From an uncultured Alphaproteobacteria bacterium (lineage in GTDB: Bacteria > Pseudomonadota > Alphaproteobacteria > Rhizobiales > Aestuariivirgaceae), in assembly GCA_945957365.1 (NCBI GenBank), contig CAMFKI010000002.1, positions 186,001 to 250,000 on the forward strand: a DNA stretch of 64,000 nt. Reading direction: 5' to 3'. A program made the position numbers and the translations under genes. Below, in pieces: positions 57,862-64,000 of the stretch. The stretch's first letter is position 1, and the number at the start of each line of letters is the position of its first letter. Below the pieces are notes generated by a model. It had not been told where the DNA came from. It made no database searches and saw only the letters and a list, made by a program, of their open reading frames with translations.

Positions 57862-58887
57862 ATGGTCAAGGCCACCATCGAGGATGTCGCCGAGGAGGCA
57901 GGGGTCAGCGTCGCAACCGTCGACCGCGTGCTGAACGGCCGCGCCGCCGTGCGCCCGCAGACCGCCGAGCGTGTGGAAAAGGCCATCCGCCGCCTCAACT
58001 ACCAGCCGGACCGGCTGGCCGCCCGGCTGGCACGGGCACGTGAATACCGCTTCTGCTTCATCCTGCCCGAAGGCAGCAACGCCTTCATGACCTCGCTCGC
58101 CGAAGCCGTGCAGGACGAGGCGCTGCGCATGGCGCGCGAGAAGGTGGTCATCGATCTCCTCCACACCGACGTCTTCGATGCCCAGCAGCTGGCCGCCACG
58201 CTGGATGCGATCGGACCGGTCTATGACGGCGTGGCCGTCGTGGCGCTCGACCACCCTCGGGTGCGCGAGGCGCTCAATGCGCTGGCGGAGCGGGGCGTCA
58301 CCGTGGTGACGCTGGTGTCCGACGTGCCGAGCTCCCGGCGCGCCCATTACGTCGGCATCGACAATTCGGCGGCCGGGCGCACCGCCGCCACGCTGATGGG
58401 CCGCTATCTCTCGGGCCGGCGCGGCAAGGTGGGGCTCATCGCCGGGTCGCTGTCGCTGCGCGATCACATCGAGCGCCAGTTCGGCTTCGAACAGGTGATG
58501 GCGCATGACTTCCCCAACCTCACCCTGCTCCCCGTGCGCGAGGGCCGCGACGACCGGGCGAAGGTGCAGGTGGTGGCGGAGCAGCTGCTCGCCGACCACC
58601 CCGATCTCATCGGCCTCTACAACGTCGGTGCAGGTTCCGGCGGCATTGCGGCGGCGCTGGAGCAGGGCGGCCGCGCCCGCGACGTGGTCTTCATCACCCA
58701 TGAACTGACCGACGACACGCGCCGCGCCCTCATCGACGGCACCATCGACATCATCATCAACCAGGATGCCGGCCACGAGGTGAGAAGCGCCATCCGCGTG
58801 CTCATGTCCAAGGCCGACCGCGCGCCCATCGTCGAACAGATGGAGCGCATCCGCATCGACATCTACCTTCGCGACAACATCCCGTAA
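57862..58887 (+). CDS. LacI-family transcriptional regulator
   Basis: The 341-residue regulator has the LacI helix-turn-helix ATIEDVAEEAGVSVATVDRV (residues 4-23). The hinge is YQPDRLAARLAR, and the periplasmic-binding-type effector domain is of the sugar-binding kind. ATVDRVLNGR, with Asp where Ser is usual, is frequent in rhizobial sugar regulators. It lies 12 bases upstream of xylB and so probably controls the xylose genes. No strong ribosome-binding site precedes the ATG, and the predicted promoter would start the message close to the start codon. Confidence 0.93.
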   Translation: MVKATIEDVAEEAGVSVATVDRVLNGRAAVRPQTAERVEKAIRRLNYQPDRLAARLARAREYRFCFILPEGSNAFMTSLAEAVQDEALRMAREKVVIDLLHTDVFDAQQLAATLDAIGPVYDGVAVVALDHPRVREALNALAERGVTVVTLVSDVPSSRRAHYVGIDNSAAGRTAATLMGRYLSGRRGKVGLIAGSLSLRDHIERQFGFEQVMAHDFPNLTLLPVREGRDDRAKVQVVAEQLLADHPDLIGLYNVGAGSGGIAAALEQGGRARDVVFITHELTDDTRRALIDGTIDIIINQDAGHEVRSAIRVLMSKADRAPIVEQMERIRIDIYLRDNIP

Positions 58888-58899
58888 GAGGATCCCCAC

Positions 58900-60357
58900 A
58901 TGTATCTGGGACTGGATTTCGGCACATCATCGGTGAAGGGCGTCCTGATCGACGCGAAGCAGAAGATCGTCGCCACCGCCTCCGCGCCCTTGAAGGTCTC
59001 GCGCCCTGAGCCCGGCTGGTCGGAGCAGAACCCGGAGGACTGGTGGCAGGCCTGCAACATCGTGGTGAAGACGCTGGGCAAGCTGAAGCCCAAGGCCGTC
59101 GCCGCGGTCGAAGGCATCGGCCTCTCCGGCCAGCAGCATGGCGCCACGCTTCTCGGCAAGGACGGCAAGCCGCTGCGCCCCTGTATCCTGTGGAACGACG
59201 CCCGCTCCTTCCGCGAATGCGAGGTCATCGAAAAGGCGGAACCCAACTGCCGCGAAATCTCCGGCAATATCCCGCTTGCCGGCTTCACCGCGCCGAAACT
59301 CCTGTGGGTGAAGAAGCACGAGCCGAAAATCTTCGCCCAGGTCGCCAAGGTGCTGCTGCCCAAGGACTACATCCGCCTGCGCATGACCGGCGAATACGCC
59401 TCCGACATGTCGGACAGTTCCGGCACCTACTGGCTTGATTGTGCGAAGCGCGACTGGTCGTCGAAACTGCTCGCCGCGGGCAGCATGAGCATCGACCAGA
59501 TGCCGAAGCTCTATGAGGGCACGGATGCGACGGGCCGCCTCACACCCGCCGTCGCCAAGGCCTGGGGCATGCCGAAGCGCCCGGTCGTGGCGGGTGGCGG
59601 CGGCGACAATGCCGCGGCGGCCTGCGGCATCGGCGCGGTGACGGACAATGCGGCCCTCGTCTCCATCGGCACCTCGGGCGTGATGTTCGTGTCGAACGAC
59701 CAGTTCCGCCCCAATGCCGGCCGCGCCGTCCATGCCTTCTGCCATGCCGTGCCCGGCACGTGGCACCAGATGGGCGTGATCCTCTCCGCCGCGGCGAGCC
59801 TCGAATGGCTGGCCACGATCCTCGGCAAGCCCGCGCCCAAGCTCACCGCCGCACTCGGCACCAAGCTCACCGGACCTTCTGCCGCATTGATGCTGCCCTA
59901 TCTCTCCGGCGAGCGCACGCCCGTGGCGGATGCGCAGGTCCGCGGCCTCATCATGGGGCTCGGCCACGAGTCCGACCACAAGACGCTCACCCATGCCGCG
60001 CTCGATGCCGTGGCCTTCGCCTTCCGCGACTCGCTCGAGGCGCTGAAGGATGCGGGCACCGAGGTGAAGCGCGTCACCGCCGTGGGCGGCGGCTCCAAGT
60101 CCGAGCTGTGGCTCAAGATCATCGCCACCGTGCTCGGTGTGCCGGTGGACCTGCCAGCGGCAGGCGATGTCGGCGGCGCCTTCGGTGCCGCACGCCTTGG
60201 CCTCATCGCCGCCACGGGCGCCGATTTCCGCAAGGTGCTCACCGCGCCGAAGACCGCCCGCACCATCAAGCCCGAACCCAAGGCGCGTGACGCCTATGAA
60301 GCGCATTACCGCCGCTATGCATCCATCTATCCCGCCATCAAGGAGATTTACCGCTGA
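58900..60357 (+). CDS. xylB: Xylulokinase
   Basis: The 485-residue FGGY kinase phosphorylates D-xylulose. It starts [18 protein letters not shown] and has [31 protein letters not shown] near residue 75 and [11 protein letters not shown]. Further features are [20 protein letters not shown], the adenosine-site [17 protein letters not shown] and [10 protein letters not shown], and [11 protein letters not shown]. The C-terminal signature is [15 protein letters not shown] near 393. These are xylulokinase features rather than general FGGY ones, and the next gene is xylA. Confidence 0.96.
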   Translation: MYLGLDFGTSSVKGVLIDAKQKIVATASAPLKVSRPEPGWSEQNPEDWWQACNIVVKTLGKLKPKAVAAVEGIGLSGQQHGATLLGKDGKPLRPCILWNDARSFRECEVIEKAEPNCREISGNIPLAGFTAPKLLWVKKHEPKIFAQVAKVLLPKDYIRLRMTGEYASDMSDSSGTYWLDCAKRDWSSKLLAAGSMSIDQMPKLYEGTDATGRLTPAVAKAWGMPKRPVVAGGGGDNAAAACGIGAVTDNAALVSIGTSGVMFVSNDQFRPNAGRAVHAFCHAVPGTWHQMGVILSAAASLEWLATILGKPAPKLTAALGTKLTGPSAALMLPYLSGERTPVADAQVRGLIMGLGHESDHKTLTHAALDAVAFAFRDSLEALKDAGTEVKRVTAVGGGSKSELWLKIIATVLGVPVDLPAAGDVGGAFGAARLGLIAATGADFRKVLTAPKTARTIKPEPKARDAYEAHYRRYASIYPAIKEIYR

Positions 60358-61670
60358 TGTCCGCATTCTATTCGATCAAGGACCCGATCAGGTACGAGGG
60401 GCCCAATTCCAAGAGCGAGCTGGCCTTCCGCTGGTACAATCCGGACCAGGTCGTCATGGGCAAGACGATGCGCGACCACATGCGCTTTGCCATCGCCTAC
60501 TGGCACACGCTGTGCTGGCCGGGTAGCGATCCCTTCGGCGGCGACACCTTCATGCGCCAGTGGCACCACATGTCGGACGACATGGCGGCGGCCCGCATGA
60601 AGGCCGACCTGATGTTCGAGACGCTCGAACTGCTCGGCGTCGACTTCTTCTGCTTCCATGACCTCGACATCGCGCCCGAGGGCAAGTCGCTGAAGGAGTT
60701 CAACGCCAACGTCACCGAGATCGCCAGGATCTTCGAGAAGCAGATGGCGGCCAAGAACAAGAAGCTGCTGTGGGGCACCGCCAACATGTTCTCCAACCGC
60801 CGCTTCATGGCGGGTGCGGCGACCAACCCCGATCCGGATGTCTTCGCCTATTGCGCCGCCCAGGTGAAGCATTGCATGGACGTGACGAAGGACCTCGACG
60901 GCGCCAACTACGTCATGTGGGGCGGCCGCGAGGGTTACGAGACGCTGCTCAACACCAATATCGGCCACGAGCTGGAACAGGCCAAGCGCTTCCTCGCCAT
61001 GGTGGTCGAATACAAGCACAAGATCGGCTTCAAGGGCCCGATCCTCATCGAGCCGAAGCCGCAGGAGCCGACCAAGCACCAGTATGACTATGACGTCGCC
61101 ACCGTCTACGCGACCATCGCCTCGCTCGGCCTGCAGAAGGACGTGAAGGTCAACATCGAGCAGAACCACGCGATCCTCGCCGGCCACACCTTCGAGCACG
61201 AGATCGCGCTCGCGGCCGCACTCGGCATCTTCGGCTCGATCGACATCAACCGCGGCGACTACCAGTCGGGCTGGGACACCGACCAGTTCGCCATGAACGT
61301 GCCGGAAATGTCATTGGCCTTCCTCGAAATCCTGAAGGCGGGCGGCTTCACGACGGGCGGCCTCAACTTCGATGCCAAGATCAGGCGACAGTCCATCGAC
61401 CCGGACGACATCCTGCACGCGCATGCCGCCTCCATGGATGCCTGCGCCCGCGGCCTGCTGATCGCCGCGACCATCCTCGAGGACGGCAAGCTCGGCAAGG
61501 CCGTGGCGGATCGTTACGCCAAGTGGAACGAGCCGAAGAACAAGGAGATGCTGGACGGCAAGGAAACGCTCGAGTCGATCGCCGTCCGTGCGCTGGCCGA
61601 AGGCCTCGACCCGCAGCCGAAATCCGGAAAGCAGGAGCGCCTCGAAGCGCTCGTCAATTCTTACATCTAA
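60357..61670 (+). CDS. xylA: Xylose isomerase
   Basis: The 437-residue enzyme converts D-xylose to D-xylulose. It is the larger class II form. Key blocks are [19 protein letters not shown], the catalytic His in [13 protein letters not shown] near residue 100, and [20 protein letters not shown]. Then come [34 protein letters not shown] (metal Glu, near 233), [18 protein letters not shown], and the C-terminal [18 protein letters not shown]. Its start overlaps the xylB stop by one base (TGATG). Confidence 0.98.
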   Translation: MSAFYSIKDPIRYEGPNSKSELAFRWYNPDQVVMGKTMRDHMRFAIAYWHTLCWPGSDPFGGDTFMRQWHHMSDDMAAARMKADLMFETLELLGVDFFCFHDLDIAPEGKSLKEFNANVTEIARIFEKQMAAKNKKLLWGTANMFSNRRFMAGAATNPDPDVFAYCAAQVKHCMDVTKDLDGANYVMWGGREGYETLLNTNIGHELEQAKRFLAMVVEYKHKIGFKGPILIEPKPQEPTKHQYDYDVATVYATIASLGLQKDVKVNIEQNHAILAGHTFEHEIALAAALGIFGSIDINRGDYQSGWDTDQFAMNVPEMSLAFLEILKAGGFTTGGLNFDAKIRRQSIDPDDILHAHAASMDACARGLLIAATILEDGKLGKAVADRYAKWNEPKNKEMLDGKETLESIAVRALAEGLDPQPKSGKQERLEALVNSYI

Positions 61671-61689
61671 ATCCAGGGAGGACCCATCA

Positions 61690-62748
61690 ATGCCGACCGA
61701 TATCAAGGGACCCGCCATTTTCCTCGCCCAGTTCGCGGGCGATGCAGCGCCCTTCCATTCGTGGGATTCGATCACCAAATGGGCCGCCTCGCTCGGCTAC
61801 AAAGGCGTGCAGATCCCGACCTGGGACGGCCGCCTCTTCGACCTGAAGAAGGCCGCCGACTCCAAGACCTATGCCGACGAGGTGCTGGGCGTCGCCCGCG
61901 CCAATGGCGTCGAGGTGACGGAGCTCTCGACCCACCTGCAGGGCCAGCTCGTCGCCGTGCACCCGGCCTATGACGAGGGCTTCGATGCCTTCGCGCCCTC
62001 GGCCGTCCACGGCAAGCCGAAGGACCGCCGCGCCTGGGGCGAGGAGCAGGTGAAGCTCGCCGCCAAGGCTTCGCAGAACATGGGCCTCACGTCGCACGTC
62101 ACCTTCTCCGGCGCACTCGCCTGGCCCTTCATCTATTCCTGGCCGCCGCGCCCGCCGGGCTTGATCGAGGAAGCCTTCGACGAGCTCGCCCGCCGCTGGA
62201 AGCCGCTGCTCGACACCTTCGACAAGCATGGCGTCGACGTCGGCTATGAGCTGCACCCCGGCGAGGACCTGATCGACGGCATCACCTTCGAGATGTTCCT
62301 CGAGCGGTTGAACAACCATCCGCGCGCCCAGATCAACTACGACCCGTCGCACTTCGTGCTGCAGCAGCTCGACTATCTCGACTTCATCGACATCTATCAC
62401 GAGCGCATCTGCGCCTTCCACGTGAAGGACGCGGAATTCAACCCCACGGGCCGCCAGGGCGTGTATTCCGGCTTCCAGCCCTGGCTCAAGCGCGCCGGCC
62501 GCTTCCGCTCGCTGGGTGACGGGCAGGTCGATTTCGGCGCCATCTTCTCCAAGCTCGCGGGCTATAATTACGACAGCTGGGCCGTGCTCGAGTGGGAATG
62601 CTGCATCAAGGATGCCGAGCAGGGGGCCGCCGAAGGCGCACCCTTCATCGAAAGCCACATCATCAAGACCACGGCGAAATCCTTCGATGATTTCGCCGGC
62701 GGCAAGCCGGACACGTCGAAGGCCCGCCGCATGCTGGGTCTCGCATAA
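61690..62748 (+). CDS. Sugar phosphate isomerase/epimerase-type TIM barrel
   Basis: The 352-residue protein belongs to the AP-endonuclease-2-like isomerase/epimerase barrels. Metal-binding residues are visible in ELSTHLQGQLVAVHPAYD near residue 77, in VGYELHPGEDLIDG near 193, in INYDPSHFVLQQLDYLDFID near 218 (split here as YDPSHFVLQQ) and in AFHVKDAEF near 245. AVLEWECCIKDAEQGAAEGA near 300 provides the last Glu. AGGGAGGA precedes the ATG. It is co-oriented with xylA, 19 bases away, and with the following MocA-type dehydrogenase, a frequent pairing in inositol or oxidised-sugar pathways. Confidence 0.9.
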   Translation: MPTDIKGPAIFLAQFAGDAAPFHSWDSITKWAASLGYKGVQIPTWDGRLFDLKKAADSKTYADEVLGVARANGVEVTELSTHLQGQLVAVHPAYDEGFDAFAPSAVHGKPKDRRAWGEEQVKLAAKASQNMGLTSHVTFSGALAWPFIYSWPPRPPGLIEEAFDELARRWKPLLDTFDKHGVDVGYELHPGEDLIDGITFEMFLERLNNHPRAQINYDPSHFVLQQLDYLDFIDIYHERICAFHVKDAEFNPTGRQGVYSGFQPWLKRAGRFRSLGDGQVDFGAIFSKLAGYNYDSWAVLEWECCIKDAEQGAAEGAPFIESHIIKTTAKSFDDFAGGKPDTSKARRMLGLA

Positions 62749-62758
62749 ACAAGAGACG

Positions 62759-62832
62759 GCGTCATGCCAGCGAAAGCTGGCACCCCGCTTTGGTCGCCTG
62801 AAGCGGGGCCCCGGCTTTCGCCGGGGTGACGC
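62759..62832. repeat. Type-1 palindromic intergenic repeat
   Basis: GGCGTCATGCCAGCGAAAGC at the left and GGCTTTCGCCGGGGTGACGCC (62812-62832) at the right form an imperfect inverted repeat, extended by CCCCGCTT and AAGCGGGG inside. It lies between the TIM-barrel gene and the MocA-type gene and belongs with the copies at 29193 and 44754. Confidence 0.85.
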
Positions 62833-62859
62833 CCTTCAATCATCACTCGGGAGGTTCAC

Positions 62860-64000
62860 ATGGTATCAGGACGCAGCGACGCGAACACGGGCCGCATCCG
62901 GCTCGGCATGGTGGGCGGCGGGCAGGGGGCCTTCATCGGCGCCGTGCACCGCCTGGCCGCGCGCATGGACGATCAGTATGACTTCGTCGCCGGCGCACTC
63001 TCCGCCGACGCGAAGAAGGCCAAGGCCTCCGGTGCGGAACTGGGTCTCGCCCCCGACCGCATCTACACTGACTATGGCGAAATGGCGAAGGCCGAGGCGA
63101 AGCGCGCCGATGGCATCGAGGCCGTCTCCATCGTCACGCCCAACCACGTGCACGTGCCGGCCGCGCTGGCCTTCATTGAACAGGGCATCCACGTCATCTG
63201 CGACAAGCCGCTCTCGCTCAATCTCAAGGAGGCGAAGCAGCTGGAGAAGGCGCTGGCCAAGCATCCGGACGTGATCTTCGCGCTCACCCACAACTACTCG
63301 GGCTACCCGATGATCCGCCATGCCAAGGCCATGGTGAAGGCGGGCGAGTTGGGCGAGATCCGGCTGGTGCAGGGCGAATATCCGCAGGACTGGCTCACCA
63401 CCGCGCTGGAGAAGACCGGCCAGAAACAGGCCGAATGGCGCACCGATCCGAAGCGCTCCGGTGCCGGCGGCTGTGTCGGCGACATCGGCACGCACACCTA
63501 CCAGCTGATGTGCGATGTTTCGGGGCTCAGCGCCGATGAGCTCTCGGCCGACCTCACCACCTTCGTCAAGGGCCGCAAGCTCGATGACAACGTGCATGTC
63601 ATGCTGCGCTTCGGCAATGGCGCGCGCGGCATGATCTGGGCCAGCCAGGTGGCGCCGGGCAACGAGAACGGGCTGAAGCTCCGCGTCTACGGCACCAAGG
63701 GCGGCCTCGAATGGACGCAGGCCGATCCGAACTATCTCTGGTACACGCCCTTCGGCGAACCGAAGCGGCTCATCACCCGCGGCGGTGCAGGCTCCGGCCC
63801 TGCCGCCGGCCGCGTCACCCGCGTGCCGCCCGGCCACCCGGAGGGCTATCTCGAAGGCTTCGCCAACGTCTACACGGAGGTCGCGCGCGCCATCAAGGCG
63901 AAGCGCGCGGGCAAGCGGGTGGACAAGGACGTGGCCTTCCCGGGGATTGCCGACGGTGTCGCCGGCATGGCCTTCATCGAGGCCTGCGTTAAGTCGTCGG
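62860..64000 (+). CDS. Gfo/Idh/MocA-family oxidoreductase (3' end outside window)
   Basis: The frame stays open to the window's end, giving 380 residues. An N-terminal Rossmann fold starts IRLGMVGGGQGAFIGAVHR near residue 13. Next is the family motif AVSIVTPNHVHVPAALAF near 88, and the cofactor/substrate motif VICDKPLSLNLKEAKQLE near 111 with the catalytic Lys (DKP). The GDIGTHTYQLM block near 207 holds the second catalytic His region. CGGGAGG precedes the ATG at 62860. It would oxidise a sugar or inositol derivative with NAD(P), in a pathway with the upstream TIM-barrel protein. Confidence 0.92.
   Translation, partial: MVSGRSDANTGRIRLGMVGGGQGAFIGAVHRLAARMDDQYDFVAGALSADAKKAKASGAELGLAPDRIYTDYGEMAKAEAKRADGIEAVSIVTPNHVHVPAALAFIEQGIHVICDKPLSLNLKEAKQLEKALAKHPDVIFALTHNYSGYPMIRHAKAMVKAGELGEIRLVQGEYPQDWLTTALEKTGQKQAEWRTDPKRSGAGGCVGDIGTHTYQLMCDVSGLSADELSADLTTFVKGRKLDDNVHVMLRFGNGARGMIWASQVAPGNENGLKLRVYGTKGGLEWTQADPNYLWYTPFGEPKRLITRGGAGSGPAAGRVTRVPPGHPEGYLEGFANVYTEVARAIKAKRAGKRVDKDVAFPGIADGVAGMAFIEACVKSS

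Overview
The window comes from a GC-rich (roughly two-thirds G+C) alphaproteobacterium, most likely of the order Hyphomicrobiales. Evidence: a GcrA cell-cycle regulator, GANTC (CcrM-type) sites clustered beside it, the long alphaproteobacterial forms of dCTP deaminase and PstA, a pst-pho cluster with phoR at one end and phoB at the other, and short palindromic repeats of the kind scattered through such genomes. No integrase, transposase, phage gene or CRISPR array is visible. It looks like ordinary chromosome, densely coding, with many ATGA or TGATG start/stop overlaps.

Left part (1-16.2 kb). The 3' end of gyrB is followed by the most unusual locus. This is a 953-residue protein built almost wholly of octapeptides, arranged in seven exact 109-residue (327-bp) super-repeats (1023-3884), and directly downstream of it lies a TPR-GT41 glycosyltransferase of the SPINDLY/OGT type (3904-5886). 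Next come a leftward operon for a thiamine-diphosphate 2-oxoacid or acetoin dehydrogenase (fused E1 alpha-beta, stand-alone lipoyl domain, alpha/beta hydrolase, SorC regulator), a translationally coupled beta-lactamase-like and dimethylformamidase-like pair, and a two-component system divergent from two small exported proteins.

16-25 kb is a two-armed sugar or polyol cassette. A leftward arm (DeoR regulator, BtpA-family barrel, FGGY kinase, HAD phosphatase) and a rightward arm (SDR dehydrogenase plus a complete ABC sugar importer) diverge from one control region. A tRNA-Gly(CCC) and two related small Tat-signal proteins follow.

26-37 kb is mixed metabolism: dCTP deaminase, apaG-argE, a DUF2938 membrane protein, a CocE hydrolase with an HSL-type hydrolase, an L,D-transpeptidase, a sulfotransferase, a YxFxxD-type secreted protein, a ureohydrolase, and a second HSL-type hydrolase.

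37-45 kb is the phosphate regulon, phoR-pstSCAB-phoU-phoB, with a three-repeat Pho box in front of pstS. 45-49 kb holds gcrA divergent from argD-argF-hslO across a 429-bp intergenic region with seven GANTC sites. 49-57.8 kb is a peptide-type ABC importer with two paralogous Tat-exported binding proteins, each followed by its own terminator, then two permeases, a fused double ATPase and a three-part flavin-reductase fusion. 57.8-64 kb is a xylose-type operon: LacI regulator, xylB, xylA, a TIM-barrel sugar isomerase and the start of a Gfo/Idh/MocA dehydrogenase that runs off the window.

The best candidate for an undescribed system is the octapeptide-repeat protein with its adjacent GT41 enzyme. 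All functional statements are read from sequence patterns; no database search was run.
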